Source: Triplophysa rosa
Lineage: Eukaryota > Chordata > Actinopteri > Cypriniformes > Nemacheilidae
NCBI RefSeq assembly: GCF_024868665.1
Contig: NC_079904.1
Coordinates: forward strand, 16,432,368 to 16,496,367
Length of the DNA stretch: 64,000 bases
Direction of reading: 5' to 3'
The notes under the pieces were generated by a model. The model was not told the DNA's origin. It worked only from the letters and a program-made list of their open reading frames with translations, and made no database searches. Within the stretch, counting starts at the first letter, position 1, and each line of letters begins with the position of its first letter. The translations under genes were made by a program, and so were the position numbers. Shown here in pieces: positions 37,201 to 51,100 of the stretch.

Positions 37201-40200
37201 GAGGAGCGACAACAGTAAAGGACGAGAGAGAACCAGGCCTGGACTTTACGTTATGTTTTATTATGTGTGACCGGCAGTCGACCGTGAGGGAGCTGCCGGC
37301 ATTTTACTTTCGTTTTGTTGTTTGTTTATTTTATTAAAAGTTGTAAAAACTTTTATTAAAAGTAAAAACAACAAAGTTCAACGTTCGCCGGTTCCCTCCT
37401 CCTTCTTCCTTGCTGTGAACATTGTTACACACATATATATATATATACTGTATATATATTATCCTATGGAACCTTATATTTACTGAAGAACTGATTAGTG
37501 TGTCGGTGTTTAGTTTGGCTGCCTAGCTGTGCGTGCAACCAGTTTACATCATCGAAAAAGAACATGGCGGCCTCCTTAGGTTAAAATGAGTATTACATTT
37601 AGGGTTTTTTTAAGAACTGAAAATATTTGATGTGTTTCTAACGACAAATGCTAGTAGTATAAGGCTATTACAACGCATTAAGCCATACATCTCTCTATAC
37701 ACCGGGTGCCCTTTAACTGATGAAGTGAAGTTGACGCCATTGTTACTGTTTATTGCTAAAAGCCAAAGCTTATGAATACACGTGCACTGAGAGGGGGACC
37801 GACCAATCACAACAGCCTGAGAAGCGGAAGCTCGCTGATATGGTATGGGTGGGACATCTTAAGACACACGCTCTAAGCGAGGAACCAATCACGACAGACC
37901 TGGTCAGCTTTACCAATCAGAGCGTTTCGGAAGGAGGGACTTTATATAGACCGTAAGAAATCCAGTCGTTTTGTTAGAGGACGGACAGCTGTGAACAATA
38001 GACTTAAAATATGTGAAATATAAAGCGTTTTTTGAAAGTAGAAACATGAACATCGATTGTTAAACACCTAAAAAACATAATCAAAGCTTCAAAAATAGCA
38101 AAAGAATGGTTCCTTTAAATTAAATTCAGGAGTTCATGCAAATAAACAATTGAAAATATCTGACAATGGGCTAAGAAAAATAAACTTAATTAAAGTAATT
38201 AATAACGAGATCAAATTTAATTCAATTTCTTACCCAATTTGCAGATATTTCTGCATGAACTCACTTAATTTGATTATTATTTTGTCCGAAAACAATATAT
38301 TAAGAAGAAAGTGTATCATAATTTTACAATTTCTAAACTGTACTGCAAAACAAGACATTCATCCTTCTTTAATTTTGTGAAGTAATCCCTTTGATACATC
38401 TCATCTGGACCTCAATAAGAAATACGTCAACAGAGAGTTGTGTGTGCTACTGTTCTATACAGTATGCAACTAAAAGGGTTGTGCGTGAGCGTACAAAACT
38501 TTCTGAATGACAAGTGTTGCAATCTGTGCTGGGTTTTCTGCTGAGTTCTGCATGTCTAGAGTCTGTGTGGGCTTAAAATCTCATGCATTTATCTGAAGAC
38601 TCATTCATTCATGTACACACAAGCACTCACTTGAGTGGCCCAGAGGTAGTCCAGTCTAAGTTTTAGATCCAGTTGTCTGCAGTGGAGCACCAGAGCTCCA
38701 GAAAACAACAGCATTGCCAGAACCGGGTCGTAGCCATGTGTGTGGAAGAATCCACCGCTGCATATAACACAAACATGCACAAACATACTGTATATGAAGA
38801 AACCTCCGATTATAAGCAGATGATAAAAATGAATTTACTATAACCTTTGTGTTGAGTTCCACTCACCCCATGGCCTCTCGATAGCCACTGGTCTCCATGA
38901 CGACAGTGTGGAGGATGTTGAGAAGGAGAAGCAGGAGGATCTTAGGTAGCGATGACACACGCAGGTACAGGGCCACAGACAGCGACGCCATCACACATGA
39001 TAAAAATACGTACGGAGTGTATTTACACACGCCGGTTCCCACGGTGGTCCCGTTGACTTTGAAGACTGTCACCATGGAGACATTGGAATTCCCCTCTAAT
39101 GACCACGGCACGCACCCCACCTGTGTAGAGATGGTAGCACATGTACAATTTTACAAATACATTTAAATCAGTTAAAGCAAGTATGCTATTTTTATTATTG
39201 ATTGTATTATTGATTGTAATAATGAAGTATATAGTACATGCATCTTTTAATATTGTAATCATGTTGATAGTATATTATAATATTGTCAATTGTCAACTAG
39301 GGCTGTCTCAGTGATTGATTTTTACTACACAGTTATCATTGCCAAAAGAATGAGTTATAATGATATTATTGTGCTATTTATTGTTTTTTATGCTATCAGT
39401 CAAATTAATTTTTAATTTAGTTTATTTTGTTTTTTTCTATTTTTTGGTTAATGAATCATTCAAAATATGAGATTTTGTGGATATTGGTTATTGTGGCTCT
39501 TAAGGCAAGTTGTTAAATGGGTGCAAAACAACCACCAATGTTAAAAATGTAATATCTGCCAATGGAGTAAAAATAGAAACTAGATTAACAGAATTAGGGT
39601 TTAAGCTTAAATGAAGTTTATTTTTGGCTTGGCAGATTTTTTTGTTTGTTTTAAGCATCTTTTGCAGTTTATTTAGTCGTAGAGCTGTGTAAAGAAGACA
39701 CCGTAAACCACAAATTCACCTAAACTGAGAGTACAGTAGCAAATAGGATGAATTATTGTAATTCAGATCTGAGGTAAATTAACAATGAAATTCAAAGAAA
39801 TTCACAGGAGGTAAGGAGACACACTATGATGATTAAAACTGACAATGTCTAGAATGCAGCTCTATATAATACTGAATTTTCACACTTTTTTTTTCAATCG
39901 CTGTTCCCCCACTGACATCTGACATCCCCCTCACTTTTTACTACAGTAAACACACACTCACCACACATCCCTGGGTCACGGAGTACATGAGCAGCACCAG
40001 AAACCCACACAGAACCGTTCTGATCTGCAGGGTCAGACAGTCAGGAGAGCACTAAACAGACAGAGATAAAGAGCACGGAAAGAGCAGTAAGATATCAGTA
40101 AAAGTGCAGAGAGTAAAGATACAAAAAAACTCAATTTTTACATTTGCTAAAGAAAATTGGATCGACACGTCTCTCTACACAACGCATGAAGCTTGGGTTT

Positions 40201-43200
40201 GCTAAGAAGATGTTGTGCAGTTTTTAGGGAGTGCTGGGTGGTTGTTAGCAGTTTATGGATTGTTACAAGTGTGTTTGCTAGTCTTTTCTAGTGTGTTTGC
40301 TTGAGTCTATTTCTCAGTGGTATCTAGGGTGTTGTGGTTGGTTGCCAGGACATTGTAATGTAGTTGGAAGGGTGTGCGGGTTGATTGTAAGAGCGTTGCA
40401 TGTGGTTGCTAGGGCATTTTAAATTGTTGCCAGGGTGTTGTTATGTGGTGCTAGGGGGTTTTATGTGATTGCAATGCAGTTGCTATGTGGTGGCTAGGGT
40501 ATTCTCTAATCTCGACTGTGTCTAGGGTGTTGTGGATGGTTGCCACGGCATGATAATATGGTTGCTAGGGTGTGCTGGGTGGTTTTTAATGCACTATTTT
40601 TTGGTCCATTGGGTGTTGCTATGTGCTTACCAGGGCCTTTTGAGTGGTTGCTAGTGTGTGCTGGGTGGTTGTTAGCGCATTACTTTATGGGTGCTGCAAT
40701 ATGGTTGGTTGTCAAGGCATTGTAATGTGGTTGCTAAGGCGCGCTGGGTGTGTTAGTGTTTTATTATAATTTATTTATTATATTTGTTAAATTGTTGCCA
40801 GAGCGTTGTTATGTGGCTGCTAACGTGTTGCCATTTGGTGGCTATGGTCCTATGGTTGGAGTGTTTAAAAGGATGTTCTCAATGGTATAAGGGGGATGTG
40901 GGTGGTTACCAGGACATTGCACTGTGGTTGCTAGGGTGTTTAGGGTTCCCTTTCTGTCGGCCTCTCGACGTTGTGTCGAACCGACAGATGGGGTTTGACT
41001 TGAGAACCTATCATCTTCTGACTAGCTTTGAAAAGACCAGTGAAATTGGCAAATTAAATTTGCATGCCGGACTCCGCCCCGGATATCCGGGTATAAAAGG
41101 GAGACGGCGTGCTGCATTCATTCACCTTTTGTACTTCGGAGCCTTCGATCTTATGATCAAAATTGGATCTACTGATCTTCAAATACTGCTGGATTTTTTA
41201 CGACGTGGTGCAGCGGACTGTCCCTTCCTGTAGCGACTTCCCCTGGGCGTCTCGGCAGTTCCAGAGGTGTTTTCTTTCTCTAAAAGAGCAAATTTCTACA
41301 GCGTGGCATGTCCCGCTGTTCTCGTGGGTGCAACACACTCATCGAGGAGGGGGACACGATGTCTGCCTCAAGTGCTTGGGTGTCCGGCATGCTGAGGCAG
41401 CCTTCGTGGATACGTCCAGACCGCACTGCGGAGCTGTTCGGCGATACTGTCGAGGACTTCTCCCAGCAGTTCTCGACAGTGAAGAAGCAGACGGAGGCCA
41501 TTAAGCACATCCTGCCGCGCCGCAACTCGGCCGCCTTCCGGCCATCGAGATCCAGTGCGGCGTCTGCTCCCCAGCAGCCCCGGTCCTCTTCGACGCCGGC
41601 TCCGGCGCCCCCCGGAAGAAGACGTCGAGGAGGAGACCACCGCCCCATCAGCAGCTGCCGCGGAAGCAGAAGCGGCACTGACGGGAGGACCCCAGGGAGA
41701 TCGAGAACACCATCGGGCCCGACTCCAGCCATTCCATCGCTGGTCGGTCGGTCGGTCTGGGACGGTCCCTGCCCCGTCACAACATCTGCTGGGCCCCTCC
41801 CTCGTGGGCTTTGGCTCAGGGCACCTCTCTGGCAGACATCTGCATAGCTATGCTCAACACCTTCGCGAGGTTCTACAGCCTCCGCGTGGAACAGGTGTCA
41901 GCCCGAGTCTTGCATGGTACCAACAGGTAAGACCGGCGACCGGCAGGGCGTACGCCTGCGAAAGCACCTTCCCCCCTCATAGGTAGGTCAGTGTGCTATT
42001 TCCGCCTCCCTTCTTTCCCCACCGGGTGAAGAATAGGCATTCCATCCATCACTAAGCACTTCCTGGTGGCGGGCCGGGCGGAGCAGCCCTGATTCCTCAG
42101 GCCGGGTATCAACTGAGTTATCTAGCGTATAGCTCTAACCGGACCTAGTGCCCCACACGTAGTAACCCCCCCAACAGGGTGGTTCCGTCTGATGTATTTT
42201 CATGGTCTGGTTCCCAGGCTGGTAACCCATGACCTCCCCTGGGTGGGCCTCCACCTCTTGCGGTACTCCTTTACAGTCCGCACATTCCTCCCATGAGTTC
42301 TCCCCTGCCGGCGAGACCATGTTGGTGACTCCACTGAATTCCTCCCTACGGTAGGAAGTGGCCTCTGTAGCGCGTTTCCTCAGCGAGGAAATAGCGCTTC
42401 CCCAGTGCCCCTTATGGTGCCGGGCGGCTTCTCGCCGTTAGAGAAGGAAGGCCTCCACCCGTGACGGCCGGTGGCAGGGGCTTCCCACCTTTTTCAAAAG
42501 CTCTGGGACCCCCTACCTCTCCAGTGGATGGTTACAATTTCGCGCTAGCGCTCACGTCTGACACGCCCAGGCCAGTCAGCGTCGCTTCGCTAGAGATTGT
42601 GACATGGCACAGCGCCGTGGCGTTTTCGATAGGAACCCCATCTGTTGGTGTCCTTCATGCCACAACGCTTGCCGCCCGCTGCAGCAGTCGAGAAATGCTC
42701 TCAGGCTCCTCAGCCCAAAAGGTGAATGAATGCATGCACATTTCATTTGCCAATTTCATTGGCCTTTTCAAAGCTAGTCAGAAGATAATAGGTTCTCAAG
42801 TCAAACCCCATCTGTCAGTTCGACACAACATCTCGTTCCCTCATCAAGGAACAGAGGTTACATCTGTAACCAAGACGTTACTGCGGCATAAGTATGAGCA
42901 ATAATATTAGCATGCTTTCCTTTACAAGCACAAGTAAATGAATGTTGTGGAATTGTTAAATTAATCAACCAAAACTAAAGGTTTTGCAAATGCACCTGCT
43001 GCCATGACGCATATGAGAGCACTGCTAAATAAAGCTAATAACAGAAAAGAATGGTTTTAATATCACCTTCAGTGTGAGTTTGTGTTTAATTGCGTGTTAC
43101 CTGCACATGAGTGATGTGAAGGTACATCACACTTGCCATGTGAAAGCACAGGCACAAAACCAGCAGAATTATAACCAGAAGACCTCTACAGTAAGAGAGA

Positions 43201-46200
43201 GAGAGAGAGAGAGAGAGCGATGTTATATGCTAATAATTATGCAGAGTGTGTATTGTGCGCTGCAGTGACCTGAGCCTGTGTCTGGCAAATAAAGAAAAAG
43301 TGTGTGTGTTCTGTGAGTGCACTGTAACATGTTGTTGAGGCAGGTATTGTGTGTCTTTTGTGATTTACGTACTGTGGAATGATGAGAAAATAGACGACTG
43401 TGAAAAATGAAGTGAGGATGAGGGAGATAACCACAGCGCTGAAGAAGGCGTCATCATACACTTGCTGATACTGTGTAAGAGAAAGAGGCAGACAGAGACA
43501 ATTTGATAGATCATAGTAATTATTCAATCAGTTGTTAAACACGTGGATGAGTGTCTACTAACAATGTTCATCATCAATGGACAATTCGGTCATCTCCCAT
43601 CATTAACTAGTGTCATTTCCACTTGTCATTCAATTTGTGTGGGGGCCATGATGGACGTGCAAATGACAATCAAAATACTATTTGTCTTGCTTAGGCTTTA
43701 TAAATAATATAAACTATTATTACCCTATTAATATAAAAATGTTTTTAACTCTTTATTTACAGTATATTATCATAGTTGAATAGTTATGTAAAGCAAAACA
43801 TTATACTGTACATAAAAGGCATTTGAAAAGTACTATAACAAATAGTTCATGGTAAAGTTAAAATTGCTAAAGTGACAGTTCATTCATAAATGAAGATTCT
43901 GTCATCGTTTACCTGTATTTACCCACTTGTCATTTCAAATATGTAGGACTTTCTTTTTTCCCTAAAACACAAAAGAAGATATTTTGAAGAATGTAGGAAA
44001 CCAGCACCCCTTCACTTGCATTGGTTTCATGTTCTTACAGTAGAAGTGAATGGGTGCTGACTTTGAAATCTGTTTTATTAAACATCAACCCCTAAGACAT
44101 AAAAGTTTCTCTCTTAGGTGTCGCATGGAACACGTGTTTGTGTCATTCCAACACAGCCTGTGAGAGAGTTGTGCGTCAGCTTCATTAGAGTAAAAAAAAA
44201 CAGCATCCCCCTCTTCACAAGAGCCAGATGCAATGTCATTATACTCCCACAGAGAGCAGGGAAAACCACCGCGCTCCTGCACGCATACGCCTGTGTGTGT
44301 AAGAGAGACAGAGCCGGAGAGATGCTGTGCCTATGACAGATATTCCCAAATCATTATTGTTGCCCCCATTCTGTTAGGGTGGGAGGACATCTCACATGAA
44401 TCGGCTATTGGAGGCATCGGAAAGCGGGAGAGAAAGAGAACTAGTGAGAAAAGAAAGAGAGAGAGGGAGATGTGGGAGAGAGAGGAGGTTGAAAGTGAGG
44501 AGACAGGAGTCACGAAGCACAACAGAACAATGCGGGGGACGAGGAATTCTTCATTCCATCTCTCTCGCATTTCGCCAAGTCACTATTGCTACACGGAGGA
44601 GAATGGGGTTAGTTGTCACACTTTCTAAACCAGTTAGTTTTTCACAACGCAAGTTTTAAATGCAGTCCAAAAACATATTAATTGAACACATATTGAAATT
44701 GTGTAACAACTGTATGAATGTTGTCACATTACATGGGGTAAGCTTAATGTGGGGTTTTTTTATAATTAATGACATGGCAAAAAAGCCAAAAATATAAAAG
44801 CAAACAACATATGTATCGAATTTTAGTTTCAATTACAGAATTTATAAAAATAAAAAAAACAATGAAATTACTGCTAGACCACATGAATGCACAAGCTACA
44901 TTCAACATGTGACTCTACTAAGACCGGATGGTTGTGTCTCTGTGACAACTAGCCCCAGTCTCCCTTGTTTACCCACAATCCACCTGAGTGTGTATGTGTG
45001 TACCTACTCTCTGCTCTCTCTCTCTGTTCCTGTATGTGAGGGTTATGAAGTTCAGGTCTGCTGTCTCAGACTCTGTCTGACGGGCTTCTATAAGACGGCC
45101 AATGTAACGGTTCACTCTGGTTCCGGGTGAGTTCTGCACCATGCCTGCCGAAAATGAGGTGCGATTGCGAAGCTTCTCGGAAGCTGTCCGCAGCGCTCGT
45201 CTCTGGAAACCCATTGAAAAATGTAGTGAGTACTTCCAGTATACCACATTACAAACCCTGACACATTGTAACTTTTGCTTTGCCCACAGTAAATGACTAA
45301 GTTTAAAAGGTACAGTTCACCCAAAAATGAAAATTCTGTCTTCATTGACTCTCTCTCAAGTTGTTTCAAATCTGTATAAATTTCATTGTTCTGATGAACA
45401 CAGAGAAAGATATTCGGAAGAACGCTTGTAACCAAACAGTTCTTGGCCACCAGTGACTAGCATAGTTTTTATGGTGCTTCATAAATTTCTTTTTTCTGTT
45501 GAACACAAAAAAAGATATTTTGAAGAATGTAGGAAAGCAACAGTTCTGGGGCACTTTTGACTACCACAGTAATTTTTCCTACTGTGGTAGTCAACGGTGG
45601 CCAAGAACTGTTTGGTCACCAGCATTCTTCCAAATATCTTTCTGTGTTCATCAGAAAAAGAAGTTTATACTGTTTTGGAACAACTCAAGGGTGAGTAAAT
45701 GATGACAGAATTTTAACTTTTGGGTGTTTTGGGTCCCTTTAAGAAGACATTCGTAAGAAGACATAACATTTCAAGATATTTGGTCTCAAATCTCATTCGC
45801 ATTTCTCAGTTTTTAAACTAGCGTGACAATTAAATATAGTGCACAAGTCATATGGACTGCTTTTGTAGTATTTTAGGTTTTTGTGTTTTTTTTTTGTTAC
45901 ATGACAACCAATCTCTACAGTGCAGTATATCCTTTTATTTTTTTATACAGCAGAAGAAAAACGTCTTATGGGGTTGGATGAGTAAATGCTGATAATCCTG
46001 AATTTATCTTTATTTTAATGAATAATCTTTATTACATTATTAAGAAAAAAATGCTTAAAAAATAAGTGTGAATTCAAAAATGCTTTCGAAATTTCTTGTA
46101 AAGCAACAACCACATGTACATTTAAATCTACACAGATGCACACATGCATCTACATGGTGACAGATGGGTGTTTAACACATCTCAGCATATTTCTTCACAC

Positions 46201-48127
46201 ATGCGATGGTGATAAGATGTTTAATTATGCACTGATACAAGTCATAACACACTCGCACAGTCACACACGAAGAGAACAGTAAATATGCAGTTGTGACTGC
46301 ATCTCTGCGCAATCATCCGCTCATCTCAACGCGGTAGATTTTATTGTTTGTCATGTTAATATTACCGCTTTCAAAAACACAGTGGTGGAAACAATGCACC
46401 AATGACAATTTATCAGCAGAAACTGGCGGGTTGCGATGTCATGACACAGTGATATTCGTGACTAAGTTCATGAATACTGATGAGGTTATGCAAGCGCTGA
46501 TTTTGATCGCAAATGATCACACACCTTATCGTCGTCCTCACAGGTCATGACGTTGGAGAAAGGGATCTCGGCCTTGAACATCTTTCTGCAGTGCATGAGC
46601 TGCACCAGCAGGTAACAGACAGTCTTAAACTTCATCCTCTTCGCCGGCTTTATGTCTGATAGGATTAACCCTGGAAAAATCTGCAGAAAGATTAAGAGTG
46701 AGATGCACATGAGGAAAAAGAAAAACTCACTGAAGATGCGAAGATGGCTGCAGTAACCATTGTTTGATAAAAGAGGAGGTGACTGAAAAAACTCATGTGC
46801 AGAAGAAGCTTCTAATCTATTTGTAAAGACCTCCAGATGGCGTCGGAGGTGTGTAAAGCCTCCTGGATTGTGCGTGAATCTTTTCATCGCATTATGTTGG
46901 TCTCTTAGATCTGTGAGATTCAATCAGATGAAATGCAAAACTCTATAAAAGACAACTCTCATGGGTCTTAAGTATGGCAAAACTAAGATGCACATGCACG
47001 TCTTCTGAAAACAGTTAAAAGTTTTGAGGTCATCTACAGTATTGTACTCCTAAACATTGACTTTGGCTAAATTTGAAGAGTTTTCAATAATCTTGTTTTT
47101 TATTGAGCATTACAATTAATATCAATCAAACTGCAGTTGGTTTGTTTTGATTTAAGAAGTGAAGTGAAAGTGACCTATTAGTCAGATATGGTGACCCATA
47201 CCTGAAATGTGACCTCTGCTTTTAACCCATCCAGAGAGTAGTGAACACATGCACAGCAAGTGGTGAACACACGCACACCCGGAGCAGTGGGCAGCTATCA
47301 CTGCAGCGCCCGGGGAGCAAGTAGGGGTAAGGTGCCTTGCTCAAGGGCACCTCAGTCGTTACCCGCCGGCCCTGGGAATCGAACCGGCAACCTTCTGGTC
47401 ACGAGTCCGACTCTCTAACCATATATAATAACTAAAAAAATTATCAAAACTAACACAATAAAACACACCAAAAACATGATAACATCATAAAAAACATCTT
47501 TTTAAAAAAAATGGAGTTATCTCACTTTGGAAACAAACTCTTCATCTGCATTTAAAATGTACAGATTTTCTATTTCAGTAAATAGATTCTACTTTTTTCT
47601 TAGAAGAAAACGTCATACAGAAACTGTGAGCACTGTTTCACCGTGTCTTTAAAGATGACTGGCGTGATGACGATGTGTTCGTACCTTGCGTCTGTGTGAG
47701 GGCACGATGAAGTAAGTCTCAATGGCATGTTTGCTGAGGAAAGCGTGTCTCTCGTGACCTAAGCCCGGCTCCACCTCGTAATCTCCATTCAGACATTCCA
47801 GTGTTGCCCTGGTGATATGAACCTTCCTGTTGAAGGAGGGGCAAATAATCACACTCTCACCTATCTGCTTTTATATGTCACTCGTGGATGCAAAGAAATC
47901 ACATGAAGTGTGTTTGATAGGTGGTTGATAATGTGCTGAATGACTGACCCAGGCAGACCTCCCGCCTCCATCATGTTGGCCAGTGTCACGTCATTTGACC
48001 AAACGTCATATTGCCACTTGCGCAGGCCCAGAACGCCACACAGCACGCGTCCCGTGTGCAGACCAACACGCATGTTAAGGTTCACTTCGGTTGCCTCTGC
48101 AACAGACCTGATATCACACACACACAC

Positions 48128-48181
<54 letters not shown>

Positions 48182-51100
48182 AAAATAAGCAGAGAGTTAG
48201 CTTGTGATATTTCGCTTTATTTCATGTTGGCCGATGTAGACAGACACCTATTGCCTTGGTGCAGTATTACGGAAAAATGTCGATTAAATGTTACACTTTA
48301 AATTGTTGAAATACCCTACCTGCGATTTTGACACCTATAATTAATTTATTCTCGAAATGATACGTGACAAGTTATTGGTGGCTAGTACTGGCTGTAGCTA
48401 CACCAGGGTCCAAAGGAACATTTCACAACTCAAATTTGACAGAGTTTGCTCTTTCATAGCTCAGGAGGTTTGATGGAGTATCAACTGAATGCCAACCAAT
48501 TGTGAAAAGACATCTGGAGTGTGATGCTGTAAAGTGAGTGTAGATTGTTTTAGGTAAGTTTTGTATAGATGGAACAGTCTGGATTTGGCTAAATTTCATG
48601 AGTAATGCTTGAGTACTGTATTGAATCTTCAATAATATTGACTCAAGTGATATTGTTGAGATCTTCTCTGAAACTCTAATTGAGACAACTGGGGTCATTT
48701 GACATTTCGGTTGTTTTTCTCAGAGAAATAGCTCAGACTCAGGACACCTAAAGGGATATTTCACCTAAAACCATAGGCGTAATTTGCGGGTGGACGGGTG
48801 GGACATGTTCTTTTTGCCAAAGTCAATTTTGTCCCCACCACTTATTGGAAGAAATAAAAAATACGGAGTGTCTATTTACCGTGCAAGTAGCCCGCTTTGT
48901 AAGCAGAGGCTATTTATACTAACTCCGCCCATCAGTTTCAGATTAGAATAGACAAAATGTAAGAAAGGCACACGAAACTCGACTGCTCCAGTGGCGTAGA
49001 GCGTAAAGCATGTGTTATTACTTCATGTCGTTGTGGGTGCTGTTTGCTGAACTTTTTCCCTATCACATATCAGATTGTAAAGGCATTTATTTTTAATAAA
49101 ATGATGAAAATATTTGAAAATGGCTGTTCAAGTCATACATGTACCAAACATTTTGCGCTTAATTACACTTTGGTGCTATATATTCATCCTTATTGGTCTC
49201 GACATGCGGTTGCTATCGTCTATTGCAAGATTAATTATTTTGATACTTGATAGAAAAAACTCCAATAAATGGAAAAAGTCACAACTTTGTAGTTTCATGA
49301 GTTCAAAACAAAAATTAGAAAGTTTGTTGTATATTTGTAGCCTATCTGGCAATGCCCGTAGTAATTAGTGAAAATAAGATTTTTTTAAAGATATTATTTT
49401 TCCATCTGTTTCCTCTGTATACTTGAATGTCTGTCCTTATTAGCAGGGGTTCCCAAACGTCTCAGTTTTTGACCCACCGACAGGTAATCTGTGTCAAACA
49501 CCAAATTTTTAACATGGGAAAAACACACATTCGTTTCAGTAGTTGTTATTTTATCACAAATTAATACATTTAATTACGTACGGCAACAGCCATCCTTACA
49601 CATAATAAAGCACAACATGCTTTAAATGATCTATTGATGACAGAGGTGGACGAAGTACACAACTTCCTTACTTGAGTGAAAGTACAGATACTACTGGTCA
49701 AATATTACTCCACTACAAGTAAAAGTTGTAAAGACAGATTCTTACTTGAGTAAAAGTACAGAAGTACGTGCTTTTAAAAGTACTCAAGTATTAAAAGTAA
49801 ATTTCCTTTATGTCAGTTGTGCATTGTTTTATTGTCGTATACCTTATGCCTCTGAAGCACCCTACTGAATACACCGAGTAGCTCACAGTATCAGTTGTAT
49901 TAAAGGAGTAGTTCACTTCAAAATTTGCCCCCATTGACTTTCCATAGTAGTTTTTATTCCTACTATGGAAAGTCAATGGGGGCCAATTTTGCAGTGAGCA
50001 ACTCCTTTAAGAGCTTTATATGTTTAGCACACATATGTTTAGTTTAGATATAATCCTGTATGATCATTTAGCCTAATAAACACATTAGCCCCCTAGGCCT
50101 ATATGTATTTATGAGCAGTGTTCTTTTATTTTGTATATTCCCTTTACCAGTTTTAGCAGCAATTTACCAGTAAGTAGTAAGGTTCTTGTAAATAGTAAAG
50201 TGTAGAAGCCATGTGTTTGTTGGATTTATTACCATTTGTATTACCATAATTTAACTACAAACATAAACTATAGCTAGTATAATAATGAATATAATGAAAC
50301 TATGGTATGTTTAGTTGCTGTGGTTTTACTAAAGATTATTAATTGGAGTATGGTTCCTATATTTAGAAAATGGTAAATTTGTGGATACTGTGGTTTTAAT
50401 GCAAATACCATCCCTGCTGAAAAAAAACAATGAATTTTTTAATTAGAATGAGATTTTTAAATTAAATTCCTCTTTGTAGTGTGTTTTGGGTTTTATTCCA
50501 ATAGGATTTACCATCCCAGCAATAGAATCCATCACATACAAGTAGACAACATAGTATCCATAGTACAATTCCATTTATAACCATTAAATCCATTACATTT
50601 TATGTTGTATTTTGGGCAGGGTTCTATTGTTTTTATTTCAACAGGAATACTTCAACTATAGTTACTTCAGTTAAAACATCATTCATTTTCCAAATCGCTT
50701 TAAATGATATAACAGCAGATCAGAAGTTAACACGCACGCGTAGCTCAAGGTGTATGTGATGCTTATTTACCGTTTAGCCGTTATGCCGATCATTTTCATG
50801 ACAATGTTTCAACGATCTTTGACTGATCGTAACCCACAGATGATTACACCACACTTTAACATGTGCCTTTTTCCTCTTTTAATGTTCTATTTGCCTTTTC
50901 AGAGCGCTATCAACGATGTAGCAGCGCCTACGTTTACATTAGTTTAGCGGGGAAGATCCCAGAGTTGCCAGATTTGCGTAAAAAAATCTGCCAAATGGCC
51001 ATTCAAAGCTTGCCGGAAATCCGCGATCTTAGAAAAACTGAAATACTTGGCAACAGTAAAAGGTCCTGGCAGATCGCAAGCCAGATAAATTGAGCACACA

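Larger units (their letters stand above)
40946..42880 (+). mobile_element. Internally deleted DIRS-like tyrosine-recombinase retrotransposon
   Basis: Inverted terminal repeats: the left arm (about 40946-41070, containing CAGATGGGGTTTGACTTGAG) is matched in reverse complement at about 42735-42860. Inside are a gag-like ORF and the C-terminal end of a tyrosine recombinase but no reverse transcriptase. Inverted terminal repeats plus a tyrosine recombinase distinguish DIRS elements from Gypsy. At about 1.9 kb it is far shorter than full-length DIRS elements (usually 5-6 kb). Confidence 0.75.

Noticed and set aside
41280..41780. 166-codon minus-strand ORF
   Set aside because: Antisense to the DIRS gag-like region in GC-rich DNA.
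42980..43016. Possible additional adcy1 micro-exon (AG...GT, about 29 nt, open)
   Set aside because: The exons at 43185-43101 and 40051-39962 join in phase and match the family without it.
47375..47421. Possible tRNA gene (A and B boxes)
   Set aside because: Only the promoter-bearing head is present and it is attached to a SINE body; no complete cloverleaf or anticodon arm.
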